Below, piece by piece: positions 9,399 to 18,239 of a stretch of 64,000 nucleotides of DNA. The notes beneath the pieces were generated by a model. The model was not told the DNA's origin, searched no databases, and saw only the letters and a list, made by a program, of their open reading frames with translations. Numbering within the stretch: position 1 is the stretch's first letter; every line of letters starts with the position of its first letter. A program made the translations under genes and the position numbers. Source of the stretch: Methylobacterium sp. CB376 (GTDB lineage: Bacteria; Pseudomonadota; Alphaproteobacteria; Rhizobiales; Beijerinckiaceae); contig NZ_CP121648.1 of NCBI RefSeq assembly GCF_029714205.1, positions 4,539,001-4,603,000 on the forward strand, read 5' to 3'.

Positions 9399-10601
9399 AT
9401 GCTCCGCCGCCTGAGGCGTTTCCTGCCCGATCTCACTCCCGTCAGCCTGGACGAGCGCCTGCGCGCGGCGATCGGGGCGCTGGCCGGGATCCTGGCGACC
9501 GGCCTGATGAGCCGCGCGGCGCTCGGCGACCACGCCTCGCTGCCCGTCCTGATCGCCCCGATGGGCGCCTCGGCGGTCCTCCTCTTCGCCGTGCCGGCGA
9601 GCCCGCTCGCCCAGCCCTGGTCGATCCTCGGCGGCAACACGGTCGCGGCGCTGATCGGCGTGACGGCCGCCACGCAGATCGCCGACCCCTTCGTGGCGGC
9701 GGCGGTGGCGGTGAGCGTCGCGATCGCCGTGATGACGGCCCTGCGCTGCGTCCACCCGCCGAGCGGCGCGGTGGCGCTGACGGCCGTGCTCGGCGGCCCG
9801 GCGATCCACGAACTCGGCTACGGCTTCGTGCTCTGGCCGGTCGGGCTGAACTCGCTGATCCTGCTCACCACGGCGATCCTGTTCAACAATTTCACTGGGC
9901 GCAGCTACCCGCACCGGGCGCCACAGGCCTCGCCCGCCGGCCGCGGCGCGATGCCGGCCCCCTTCACCAGCCTGGGCTTCACGGGCGCCGACCTCGACGC
10001 GGCACTCGAGGATTTCGGCGAGTTCGTCGATATCGGCCGGGCCGACCTCGACGCCATCCTGCACCACGCGCTGCTGCGGGCCTCGCGGCGGGCGCTCGGT
10101 TCGGCGACCTGCGCCTCGGTGCTCTCGCGCGCGGTGGTCGGGATCGCGCCCGACGCCTCCCTGGACGAGGCCCTGGCCCTGTTCCGGCGCCGCCGCATCC
10201 GGGCGCTCGCCGTGACGGACGAGGGGGCGCGGGTGGTCGGCCTCCTCACCCACCACGACCTCATCGACAAGGCGGCCTGGAACCGGAACGGGCCGCGCCT
10301 CGACCTGCCGCGCCGCCTGCGCCTGACGCTCGCGCGCGGCCGCGCCCCGCACCACTGCGTCGCCGACGTGATGACGACGCCCGTGATCCCCGTGCGCCCC
10401 GAGACGCCGCTCGCCGACGCGGCCCTGTGGATGTCGCAGGCGGGGCTCGTCCACCTGCCGGTGGTGGGGCCGGACGACCGGCTGATCGGGCTCGTCTCGC
10501 AGGGCGACGTGGTCAACGCGCTGCTGGTGGCGAACGGGGCCCGGGCGGGCGGCCCGGTGCTGACCCCGCGCGGCGAGGGCGCGCTCGCCGGCGCCGCCTG
10601 A
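9399..10601 (+). CDS. HPP-family membrane protein with two CBS domains
   Basis: A 400-residue inner-membrane protein. Residues ~20-165 contain four or more hydrophobic segments and the family motif CVHPPSGAVALTAVLGG. The cytoplasmic C-terminal half has a CBS pair at about residues 240-295 (ALALFRRRRIRALAVTDEGARVVGLLT) and 325-385 (VMTTPVIPVRPETPLADAALW), which usually bind adenine nucleotides. HPP proteins are linked to nitrite or other anion transport in some organisms, but that role is not assured here. The gene follows frc by 160 bases with a hairpin between. Confidence 0.88.
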   Translation: MLRRLRRFLPDLTPVSLDERLRAAIGALAGILATGLMSRAALGDHASLPVLIAPMGASAVLLFAVPASPLAQPWSILGGNTVAALIGVTAATQIADPFVAAAVAVSVAIAVMTALRCVHPPSGAVALTAVLGGPAIHELGYGFVLWPVGLNSLILLTTAILFNNFTGRSYPHRAPQASPAGRGAMPAPFTSLGFTGADLDAALEDFGEFVDIGRADLDAILHHALLRASRRALGSATCASVLSRAVVGIAPDASLDEALALFRRRRIRALAVTDEGARVVGLLTHHDLIDKAAWNRNGPRLDLPRRLRLTLARGRAPHHCVADVMTTPVIPVRPETPLADAALWMSQAGLVHLPVVGPDDRLIGLVSQGDVVNALLVANGARAGGPVLTPRGEGALAGAA

Positions 10602-10607
10602 GCGGGT

Positions 10608-11003
10608 TCAGGCCCGGTACTGCGCGTCGGTGACCGGGTCGAGCCACGCCACGGCCTTCCCGTCCTGCCTCTCCTGGATGGCGATGTGGCTCATCCCGGT
10701 CCGGGCGGTGGCGCCGTGCCAGTGCTTCTCGCCGGGAGCGAACCAGACGACGTCGCCCGGCCGGATCTCCTCGACGGGACCGCCCTCGCGCTGCGCCCAG
10801 CCGAGCCCGGCCGTGACGATCAGCGTCTGTCCGAGCGGGTGGGTGTGCCACGCGGTGCGCGCGCCCGGCTCGAAGGTCACGAGCGCGCCCGCGACCCGCG
10901 CCGGCGCGGGCGGGCTGAGCAGCGGGTCGATGCGGACGGCTCCGGTGAAGTAGTCCGGCGAGCCCTGCTCGGATGGCCGGGCGCCGCTGCGTGTGATCTC
11001 CAT
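10608..11003 (-). CDS. Small cupin-domain protein
   Basis: A 131-residue single cupin. The metal-binding motif is visible as [17 protein letters not shown] (two His) with a later GEKHWHGA. It resembles the (R)-mandelonitrile lyase-like / carboxymuconolactone-associated cupins of Proteobacteria, but the reaction cannot be assigned. The gene is convergent with the HPP gene, with six bases between stops. ATG 11003 has a GGAGG-type site upstream (revcomp of CGCGTCCTCCG). Confidence 0.85.
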   Translation of the reverse strand: MEITRSGARPSEQGSPDYFTGAVRIDPLLSPPAPARVAGALVTFEPGARTAWHTHPLGQTLIVTAGLGWAQREGGPVEEIRPGDVVWFAPGEKHWHGATARTGMSHIAIQERQDGKAVAWLDPVTDAQYRA

Positions 11004-11187
11004 CGCGTCCTCCGTGTCGGCCGGGGCGGGGCCGCCCCCCGCCCGACCTTACGGGGCTGCGCCGGGATGACCAGGGGATCGGACCGCCCTTCTCCCGCGG
11101 GACGCGGACGCGCGGGAGCATCCGGGACCCGACCAGGCCGTCGCGACCAGGGCCCGGGCCCCCTGCGGCGGACCGGCCCGCCCGGTC

Positions 11188-11934
11188 TCATCCCGCCGCG
11201 ACCGCGTCGTCCTCGCCCGCCGGCACCCGGTCGGCCCGGCCCGCGAGGAAGAAGTCGACGGCCTGCGCGGCGAGCGCCGGCTGCCACGCGTGCGGGCCCT
11301 CGTGCTCGACGTAGGTCAGGTCGTAGCCGGCGCGCCGGAGCAGCGCCGCATGGGCGCGGGCGCTGCGGTCGATCGGGATCTGCTCGTCCCGCGTGCCGTG
11401 CGAGAGGAAGATCTTCGGGGCGCCCTGCTGGACCTGCACCGACAGGAAGCCCGCCGAGGACACGATGACGTGGCTCACCACGTGACCGTTGGTCAGCCCG
11501 AGGGAGAGCGCGTAGCTGCCCCCGTCCGAATGCCCCGCGAAGGCGAGGTGGTCCGGATCGAGGAGGAAGCGGTCCGCCACCGCGGCGAGCGCCGCGTCGA
11601 GCCGCTCCCGGTCCGGCCCGTTGCCCGCGATCACGATGTCCCAGGTCGGGAAGAGCGATTGCGGCAGGAGCAGCAGGAAGCCGCGCGCCTCGGCGTGCGC
11701 CTCCAGCATCGGCAGGATCTTCTGCGCGCTGCCGCCGCCGCCGTGGAACAGCACGACGAGGGGCGTCGGCCGGCGCGGGGCGACCGCCGGCGGCACCACC
11801 AGCAGCGCGTCGCGCTCGGGAAAGAGGCCGATCGCGTGGCGGCCGGGCGGCAGGGGAGGCCGGGTCGGCAGGCGATGGGCGAAGGACAGGCAGCCGGCAA
11901 GTTCGGGATCGATCACGGGACCCTCTCGCAGCAT
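11188..11934 (-). CDS. Alpha/beta hydrolase, esterase-like
   Basis: A 248-residue cytoplasmic hydrolase. The oxyanion-hole strand LVVLFHGGGGSA, the nucleophile elbow FAGHSDGGSYAL (Ser), an Asp in GTRDEQIPID and the His in EGPHAWQP make a complete triad. It most resembles phospholipase/carboxylesterase or PHB-depolymerase-like serine esterases. ATG 11934 is chosen because homologous sequence begins there; a longer frame to 12027 is low complexity. Its start is only 6 bases beyond the T tract of the oxc terminator, so its ribosome site would lie inside that hairpin. Confidence 0.82.
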   Translation of the reverse strand: MLREGPVIDPELAGCLSFAHRLPTRPPLPPGRHAIGLFPERDALLVVPPAVAPRRPTPLVVLFHGGGGSAQKILPMLEAHAEARGFLLLLPQSLFPTWDIVIAGNGPDRERLDAALAAVADRFLLDPDHLAFAGHSDGGSYALSLGLTNGHVVSHVIVSSAGFLSVQVQQGAPKIFLSHGTRDEQIPIDRSARAHAALLRRAGYDLTYVEHEGPHAWQPALAAQAVDFFLAGRADRVPAGEDDAVAAG

Positions 11935-11940
11935 CACGCG

Positions 11941-11970
11941 AAAAACCCGCCGGCGGGACGCGCCGGCGGG
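11941..11970 (-). terminator. Rho-independent terminator after oxc
   Basis: Read on the minus strand, a perfect 10-bp stem (CCCGCCGGCG / CGCCGGCGGG, loop CGTCC) is followed at once by TTTTT. It lies 139 bases after the oxc stop, directly before the esterase start. Confidence 0.8.
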
Positions 11971-12108
11971 GCGGGTGGCGGGCTGAGCATCATGCGCCGA
12001 GGTGGCCGCCGGTTCGGCGGCGGCCATGATGCGGCAGCGAAGGCCTCGGCGGATTGGCCGCGCGCGGTTCCGCCGAGGCGCCCGCCGCGGGGCGAGGCCG
12101 CGGAGGCC

Positions 12109-13914
12109 TCACTTCTTCTTGCGGACCGAGCTCTGCGGGTTGAGGCTGCCGATATTGCCGCTCTCGGTGCCGGCGCGCGGGTCGATCACCGCGTTGATCA
12201 GGGTCGGGCGGCCCGAATCCATCGCCTCGTTCACGGCGCGGCTGAGTTCCTCGGGGGTGGTGGCGTGGACGCCGACGCCGCCGAACGCCTCCATCATCCG
12301 GTCGTAGCGGGAATCCTTGACGAAGACCGTCGTGCCGGGATCGCGGCCGGTCGGGTCGGTGTCGGTGCCCCGGTAGATGCCGTTGTTGTTGAAGATCACG
12401 ACGCAGACCGGCAGGTTGTACCGGCAGATCGTCTCGATCTCCATGCCCGAGAAGCCGAAGGCGCTGTCGCCCTCGACGGCGAGGACCGGCTTGCCGGTCT
12501 CGATCGCCGCCGCGATGGCGAAGCCCATGCCGATGCCCATCACGCCCCAGGTGCCGACGTCCAGGCGCTTGCGCGGCTGGTACATGTCGATGACCGAGCG
12601 GGCGAGGTCGAGGGTGTTGGCGCCCTCGTTGACCAGGATCGCGTCCGGCCGCTCGCGGATGATGTCGCGCAGCGCCCCGAGCGCCCCGTGGAAGTCCATC
12701 GGCGAGGCGGCCGTCGACGAGGCGGACTTGGCGAGCTTCGCCGCCATCTTGGAGGCGTTCTCCTCCTTCTTCTTGGCGATGGTGGCCGTCCAGTCGGCCG
12801 GCGGGGCCGGCCAGTCGGCCTGCATGCCGGCGAGCAGGGCCTCGACGCAGGAACCGATATCGCCGACGAGCGGGGCGGCGATCTCGACGTTCGAGTCCAT
12901 CTCGCGCGGCTCGATGTCGACCTGGATGAACTTCTTGGAGCCGGGCTCGCCCCAGGTCTTGCCCTTGCCGTGCGACAGGAGCCAGTTGAGGCGCGCGCCG
13001 AGCAGCAGCACCACGTCGGCGTCCTTGAGCACCAGCGAGCGGGCGGCGCCGGCCGATTGCGGGTGCGTGTCGGGCAGGAGGCCCTTGGCCATGCTCATCG
13101 GCACGTAAGGGATGCCGCTCGTCTCGACGAGGGCGCGGACCGCCTCGTCGGCCTGCGCGTAGGCGGCGCCCTTGCCGAGGATGATCAGGGGGCGCTTGGC
13201 ATTGCGCAGCAGGTCGAGCGCGCGGGCGACCGCGGCCGGGGCCGGGATCTGCGCCGGGGCCGGGTCGATCACCTCGACCAGGGACTTGGCGCCGGCCTCG
13301 GCGTCCATGACCTGCGAGAACAGCTTGGCGGGGAGGTCGAGATAGACGCCGCCCGGCCGGCCCGACACCGCCGCGCGGATCGCGCGCGCCACGCCGATGC
13401 CGATATCGGCCGCGTGCAGCACCCGGAAGGCGGCCTTGCACAGGGGCTTGGCGATGGCGAGCTGGTCCATCTCCTCGTAGTCGCCCTGCTGCAGGTCGAC
13501 GATCTCGCGCTCCGAGGAGCCGCTGATCAGGATCATCGGAAAGCAGTTGGTGGTGGCGTTGGCGAGCGCGGTGAGCCCGTTGAGGAAGCCCGGCGCCGAG
13601 ACCGTCAGGCAGATGCCCGGCTTCTTGGTGAGGAAGCCCGCGATCGCGGCCGCGTTGCCGGCATTCTGCTCGTGCCGGAAGGAGATCACCCGCATGCCGG
13701 CGGCCTGGGCGAGGCGGCCGAGATCGGTGATCGGAATGCCCGGCACGCCGTAGATCGTGTCGATGCCGTTGAGCTTGAGCGCGTCGATGACGAGGTGGAA
13801 GCCGTCCGTCAGCTCCGGCTCGCTCTGCACCGACGCGGCGGGCGCGGCGGCCCCGTACGAGGTCGGCAGGGTGTCGGGAGCCGGCTCGGCCTGCGTCTTG
13901 ACGGTCGTTTCCAT
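12109..13914 (-). CDS. oxc: Oxalyl-CoA decarboxylase
   Basis: A 601-residue thiamin-diphosphate enzyme that converts oxalyl-CoA to formyl-CoA and CO2, feeding frc. Features in order: an N-terminal extension of ~35 residues beyond the usual ~565-residue enzyme; the cofactor-activating Glu at residue 82 ([13 protein letters not shown]); a CoA-binding central domain; and the ThDP/Mg motif [14 protein letters not shown]...FNNNGIY near residues 480-510. ATG 13914 is used; the extension could be shorter if a later start were used. A strong terminator follows. It lies 2.9 kb from frc on the other strand, so the two have separate promoters. Confidence 0.96.
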   Translation of the reverse strand: METTVKTQAEPAPDTLPTSYGAAAPAASVQSEPELTDGFHLVIDALKLNGIDTIYGVPGIPITDLGRLAQAAGMRVISFRHEQNAGNAAAIAGFLTKKPGICLTVSAPGFLNGLTALANATTNCFPMILISGSSEREIVDLQQGDYEEMDQLAIAKPLCKAAFRVLHAADIGIGVARAIRAAVSGRPGGVYLDLPAKLFSQVMDAEAGAKSLVEVIDPAPAQIPAPAAVARALDLLRNAKRPLIILGKGAAYAQADEAVRALVETSGIPYVPMSMAKGLLPDTHPQSAGAARSLVLKDADVVLLLGARLNWLLSHGKGKTWGEPGSKKFIQVDIEPREMDSNVEIAAPLVGDIGSCVEALLAGMQADWPAPPADWTATIAKKKEENASKMAAKLAKSASSTAASPMDFHGALGALRDIIRERPDAILVNEGANTLDLARSVIDMYQPRKRLDVGTWGVMGIGMGFAIAAAIETGKPVLAVEGDSAFGFSGMEIETICRYNLPVCVVIFNNNGIYRGTDTDPTGRDPGTTVFVKDSRYDRMMEAFGGVGVHATTPEELSRAVNEAMDSGRPTLINAVIDPRAGTESGNIGSLNPQSSVRKKK

Positions 13915-14556
13915 CGGGGGTCCCCTGGTGCTTGTTGGGTTGGGCAGGCCGGGCGCGGTCGGTCCCGGCGGCGTAGGGTCTGGGCGCGGGGCGCCGGTCT
14001 GGGGCGCGGGCGCGCCGCGTGCGGCCGATCTCGACGGCGCCCAGGGCGGGCGGCGCGGCGGCCGGAAGGCGGAGGCGGGCCGGCCCTCACGGGCGCGGGC
14101 CGCGGCAGCTCACGCGGGAGGCGGTGAATGGGCGTCTGACATCGGCGTTCCTCCGGCGCTGCGGGTTCTCGGCGCCTCCCCCCGGGCGCCGAAGCGCCGG
14201 AAGGGTCTCGCGCCGGCCTGCTTTTTGTATCAGGTCGACTGTATACCAGACGGACATTGCGGCGACGGACGCGATTTGTCAATCCGGGGATCGCGCGGCC
14301 CGGCGCCGATCGCGCGCCGGCCGGGCGATCGCCGGCCGCTCGGAGCTGGACCGGGTCGGCGGCCGGACCGCGGCGCGCCGCGGTGCCGCCGGACTGGCGG
14401 CGAAGGATCCCGGCGCTCCGTCGCGCGTGCGGGAAGTGAGGCGGCGCCTCCGAGGAGGACCGCGATCAACGGCTGTGCGGCCCTGACGCGACCACCCTTC
14501 CGCGGCCGCGCCGGCCGGCTCGGCTGCGCGCGCGGCCCTGCTCCACTGCTCCTCTG
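13915..14556. promoter_or_regulatory. Upstream region of oxc
   Basis: No gene is supported in these 642 bases. It must hold the oxc promoter. A near-palindrome CTGTATACCAG at 14239-14249 in an AT-richer patch (TTTTTGTATCAGG just before) resembles part of the palindrome in the gntR/frc region and may bind the same GntR protein. This is inference. Confidence 0.35.
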
Positions 14557-15420
14557 CTACTTGGCATTCCCGCTCAGCGCGAGCATCGGCAGCGTCCCGC
14601 CCGGCACCATGGTGCTCGGCAGCCTGCCGTCCCAGCGCTCGGCCTGGACGAGGGTGACGAGGCTCGGATTGTCGCGCAGGGCGTCGCCGCGGGCGCGGAT
14701 CGCCTCGGCCTCCGCCATCCCCTTGATCCGGATCGCCTCGGCCTGGGCCTGGGCCTGCGCGCGGACCGCGTCGGCGTCGGCGGTGGCCTTGGTCACGGTG
14801 ATCTGGGCCTGCACCTTCTCGCGCTCCGCGTTCTGGCGAAGGCGCAGCACCTCGACCTCGGCCAGCATCCGGTCCTCGATCGATTTCTCGTAGGCCGGCG
14901 AGAACTTGATGTCCTCGACGTTGACGCCCGTGACCGTGATCGGCCCGCTCACCGCCTTCTGGATCGCGTCGGTGATCTCGGCGTTGAGCCGGGCGCGGTC
15001 CTGGATCACGGATTGCGCGGTGAAGCGGCCGATCACCACCTTCGACTGCTTGAGCACGAGCGGGGTCAGCAGCCGCGCCACGGCCGCGTCCGCCCCGCCG
15101 TAATCGGCGTAGACCTCCGCCACGCGCCCGGACTCGAACTGGTAGTTCACGGAGATCATGTAATGGGCGGTCTGCTGGTCGTGGCTGTAGCCCTCCAGCC
15201 TCTCCCAGCGAAGCAGCTGGTTGCGCACCGGGATCCTGGCGACGCTGTCGACGAAGGGGAGCTTGAAACCGAGCCCCGGCTGCGCCACGGCGTGGATGGC
15301 GCCGTTGCGGAGCACGACGCCGCGCTCCGTCTGGTCGATCGTGTACCACGAGCCCAAGACGAGGGGCAGCACAATCAGGGCGGCGCCCGCCGCGAGCGCG
15401 ACCGTCGCAGGTATCCGCAT
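14557..15420 (-). CDS. SPFH/prohibitin-domain membrane protein (HflC/HflK-like)
   Basis: A 287-residue protein with one N-terminal membrane anchor (AALIVLPLVLGSWYTID) followed by an SPFH domain (QTERGVVLRNGAIHAVAQPGLGFKLP) and a long charged helix rich in Glu/Arg/Ala (residues ~190-250) that should form oligomers. Such proteins organise membrane microdomains or modulate FtsH protease. ATG 15420 has a GGGAGAGACAG ribosome site; a longer upstream frame has no coding character. The stop overlaps no neighbour, and the gene is alone and divergent from the porin gene. Confidence 0.88.
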   Translation of the reverse strand: MRIPATVALAAGAALIVLPLVLGSWYTIDQTERGVVLRNGAIHAVAQPGLGFKLPFVDSVARIPVRNQLLRWERLEGYSHDQQTAHYMISVNYQFESGRVAEVYADYGGADAAVARLLTPLVLKQSKVVIGRFTAQSVIQDRARLNAEITDAIQKAVSGPITVTGVNVEDIKFSPAYEKSIEDRMLAEVEVLRLRQNAEREKVQAQITVTKATADADAVRAQAQAQAEAIRIKGMAEAEAIRARGDALRDNPSLVTLVQAERWDGRLPSTMVPGGTLPMLALSGNAK

Positions 15421-15732
15421 CTGTCTCTCCCGGCCCATGCAGGGTCCGAACCGAGCCTGATCATCGATCGCGCCGGGGCGAATGGCCAGTGCGCGGCCGC
15501 ACGGGGGCAGATCCGACGCGGACATCCCTGGGGCCGGGTCCCCGCACGCCGGATTTCCTTGGGTGATGAGTGGGCGCGCGGCCCGGGACGCCCCGCCCGG
15601 ACCGCGGTGCTGCATTCCTGCAAGGGTGCGCGCAAATCACGGCTGCCCTCACCCAGGTGAATCCGCGGCGCGCGGACGGGAGGCAGGCTGCGGAGGGGCA
15701 GCGGCCCGGAAGGATGCCGGCGGGGGCGGTTC
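15421..15732. promoter_or_regulatory. Divergent intergenic region
   Basis: These 312 bases separate the SPFH gene (leftward) and the porin gene (rightward) and must hold both promoters. I see no gene and no convincing operator. Confidence 0.4.
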
Positions 15733-16980
15733 ATGGCGCGGCGGGCAGGCAGGGGGCGCGAAGGCGCCTGGGGCGCGATCATCCTCCTCGCCTGCGCGCC
15801 GGCGCTGGCGCAGGAGCGCGCGCCGCGGGCGACGCTCGACGAGACGGGCCTGACCGTCCGCGGCCCCGACGACGCGGTCCGGTTCGAACTCGGCGGGCGG
15901 CTGCACGCCGATTTCGGCGCGGGCGGCAGCCGGGCCCTGACCAACGAATTCCCGGTCGCGGCCGATCTCCGCCGCCTCTGGATCGAGCCGAAGCTCACCT
16001 TCGGCCGAAACCTGATCCTCAACCTGCAATACGATCCGGCCAGCGCCGCGACGCCGATCAACAACCTGCTGCTCAGCTACAAGGGCGCGCCCGTCGCCGC
16101 GGGCATGCCCTCGTGGACGCTGACGGTCGGCAACTTCAAGGAGCCGTTCAGCCTCGAGCAGCTGATCTCGAACAACGACACGACCTTCATGGAGCGCTCG
16201 CTCGCCGACACGTTCGCGCCCGGGCGGGACACGGGCCTGGCGCTCGGCACGCATGGCCGGAACTGGACGCTCGCCGCGGGCGTGTACGGCGGCAACGTCA
16301 ACGCGGATGTCGGGCGCGGCGGAGTCGCCGGCACGCTGCGGGCGACCGCGGCGCCGATCCTGGCACAGGATCGCGTCCTGCATCTCGGGATCGCCGGCAG
16401 CTACCGCGGCCTGGACCGGGGCGGGCCGGCCCTGTCCTTCGGCACCACGCCCGAGAGCGTCCTGTTCCGCGAGAGCCTCGTCGACACGGACGTGATCGCG
16501 CAGGCGCGGGCGGTCGGGCGGCTCGGCCTCGAAGCGGCCTGGGCGCAGGGCCCGCTGCGGGTGCAGGCCGAGGTCATCGCCACGCGCGTCGAGCGGACGG
16601 CCGGGCGCGACGTCGCCTTCCGGGGCGGCTACGTCTACGCCGCCTGGGTCGTGAACGGGAAGGCGCCGCGCTACGTCGTGGAGGCCGACACGGCGACCGA
16701 GATCGGCCTGTTCAAGCGCGTCGCGCCGGAGGGCGGCCAGCGCGTGTCGCGGGGCGGCCCGGGCGTCGTCGAACTGGCGGTGCGCGTCGCGGCGGTCGAC
16801 CTCACCGACCGCGACATCCGCGGAGGCCGCCAGCGGGACGTGACGGTCGGAGTCAACTGGTATCCCGAGCCCTTCCTGCGCGTGATGGCGAACTACGTCC
16901 ACGCCTGGGCCGATCCGGCCGCGACCGGCCGCCCGGCCGAGGCCGAGATCGGGCAGGTGCGCCTGCAGATCGCCTTCTGA
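15733..16980 (+). CDS. Outer-membrane porin, OprO/OprP (phosphate-selective) type
   Basis: A 415-residue outer-membrane beta barrel. A signal peptide (GAIILLACAPALAQ) is followed by amphipathic strands, the family segment RLWIEPKLTFGRNLILNLQYD, and a C-terminal Phe (VRLQIAF), the usual barrel-assembly signal. Proteins of this family pass phosphate or other anions; the actual solute cannot be read here. ATG 15733 gives a basic N-terminus typical of a Sec signal. The stop is followed at once by the second copy of the intergenic repeat. Confidence 0.87.
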   Translation: MARRAGRGREGAWGAIILLACAPALAQERAPRATLDETGLTVRGPDDAVRFELGGRLHADFGAGGSRALTNEFPVAADLRRLWIEPKLTFGRNLILNLQYDPASAATPINNLLLSYKGAPVAAGMPSWTLTVGNFKEPFSLEQLISNNDTTFMERSLADTFAPGRDTGLALGTHGRNWTLAAGVYGGNVNADVGRGGVAGTLRATAAPILAQDRVLHLGIAGSYRGLDRGGPALSFGTTPESVLFRESLVDTDVIAQARAVGRLGLEAAWAQGPLRVQAEVIATRVERTAGRDVAFRGGYVYAAWVVNGKAPRYVVEADTATEIGLFKRVAPEGGQRVSRGGPGVVELAVRVAAVDLTDRDIRGGRQRDVTVGVNWYPEPFLRVMANYVHAWADPAATGRPAEAEIGQVRLQIAF

Positions 16981-16984
16981 TGGC

Positions 16985-17072
16985 ACATCCGCTTGATTCC
17001 TTCGGGACGGCGGATTGGGCTCAAGCGCCGCGCGGGCTCGTGATCCGCTGTGATCAACCGGATCCCGTGTGA
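16985..17072. repeat. Two-hairpin intergenic repeat, copy 2
   Basis: Homologous to the element at 4595-4690. Shared blocks include CACATCCGCT, CTTCGGGA, GCGGATTGGG and GATCAACCGGATCCC. The first hairpin keeps TCCGC/GCGGA arms, the second GTGATCCG/CGGATCCC with one mismatch. It starts a few bases after the porin stop. Confidence 0.75.
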
Positions 17073-17074
17073 GC

Positions 17075-17720
17075 CGGCGCGAACCGGGCGCCCCCGCGCC
17101 GGAGGGCCGGCTCATGGTCGGCCGGGCTCGGCGTCACGCGCCACGCGGCGTCGCCGACGTCGTGCGCGACGAGGCGTGCGCCGCGCGGGGCGACGGCGAC
17201 GCCCACGGGCCGTCCCGCGCCGCCGCCCTCGGCCGCCGATGCGCGAAGGGCACGGGCACGAGCTTGTCGCCGCCGAGGTCGCGCCGGTCCCAGCTGCCGT
17301 GCTCGCCCACGAAGGCGCCGCCCCGGCATTCCGGCGGGAGGGCCTCCGAGCGCGAGACGGCGAGCCCGAGCGGGGCGAGGTGCGAACTCAGCGCGTCGTC
17401 CGGCTCGACCGCGGTCGCGACGAGGTCGGGCCGCTGCGGCTCGCGGCACGGGCCGACGTGCTGGCCGTCATCGCAGTCGGGCCAGCCGTGGAGGGCGCTC
17501 TCGCGCGCCGAGGTGCGATAGTCCGGGTCGAGGTTCGGCCCGATCTCGTCCCGCTCGTCGACGATGGCCCGGAGTGCCCCGGTTCGCGGCTCGAAATCGA
17601 GGCCGGCGGGGTTGCGCAGGCCGCTCGCGAAAATGCGCGACAAGCCCATGGCCCGGTCGACCTCGCAGATCCGCGCCCGCCCGCGCTCCGCCTCCGATCG
17701 GGAAATCGCGGATGTCGGGG
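17075..17720 (-). pseudogene. Remnant of an L-sorbosone dehydrogenase-like PQQ glucose/sorbosone dehydrogenase
   Basis: On the minus strand one frame reads IFASGLRNPAGLDFEPRTGA, then the block DEIGPNLDPDYRTS and ESALHGWPDCDDGQHVGP. It continues with LAPLGLAVSRSEALPPECR and GAFVGEHGSWDRRDLGGDKL, the conserved order of the C-terminal half of the family. The sequence then shifts to another frame for GRPVGVAVAPRGARLVAHDV and GDAAWRV. The N-terminal half is absent, a segment before the shift is missing, and there is a frameshift near 17230. It cannot make a working enzyme. Confidence 0.8.
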
Positions 17721-17868
17721 TCTGCCATGCGCCGCCTCCCCGCAGGGGCTCCGCAGCGCGCCCCTTCCTGGATGCTCACTCAGGGTGTCGTCCCGCAACG
17801 GCCGTGGGACGGGGCCGGCTTCGAGGAGACGCGGCGCCCCGTCCGCCTGCGCGGGCGCCGCGCACCCC

Positions 17869-18072
17869 TCAGGCGATCTCGCTCTCCGTCAGTTCGATGT
17901 CGCGCGGATCGGGGACGTAGTCGCACCAGGCGCACCGGCCCTGCGGGGCCACGGCCGCGATGTTCCGCTGCGAGCACAGCGGACACACGTGCAGGACAAT
18001 CCTGTCCCCGACCAGGGAGGCGCTGCCGCGGCCCTTGAACGTCAAATTCGAACGCATCTCGACATCCGACAC
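17869..18072 (-). CDS. Small zinc-ribbon-like protein
   Basis: A 67-residue protein with two CxxC pairs (HVCPLCSQRN and GRCAWCDYVPDP) that could bind one Zn ion. A GTG at 18072 (VSDVEMRS) is chosen because GGAG lies 8 bases upstream; ATG 18057 or an upstream ATG at 18111 are alternatives. The acidic tail (RDIELTESEIA) and small size suggest a DNA- or protein-binding accessory. I do not recognise a named family. Confidence 0.65.
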   Translation of the reverse strand: MSDVEMRSNLTFKGRGSASLVGDRIVLHVCPLCSQRNIAAVAPQGRCAWCDYVPDPRDIELTESEIA

Positions 18073-18239
18073 GAGCGGTACTCCACTGCGCTGTTCGTGA
18101 TTGCTGTGCACACCAACCGCCAGAGTCGCTGGATTGTTTCCTGCGGGGGCGTGCGCGGGAGGTTGGATTTCGGCGATGCACGGGATGACGTCTCCCCGCC
18201 TGGCGCGGCCGATGCCGCGACGCGGTCGCCCGGCGATCC

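Noticed and set aside
7860..14127. Very long minus- and plus-strand open frames (860-945 codons) overlapping frc, HPP, oxc and esterase genes.
   Set aside because: They are antisense to well-supported genes and have Arg/Ala/Gly/His-rich composition typical of unused frames in high-GC DNA.
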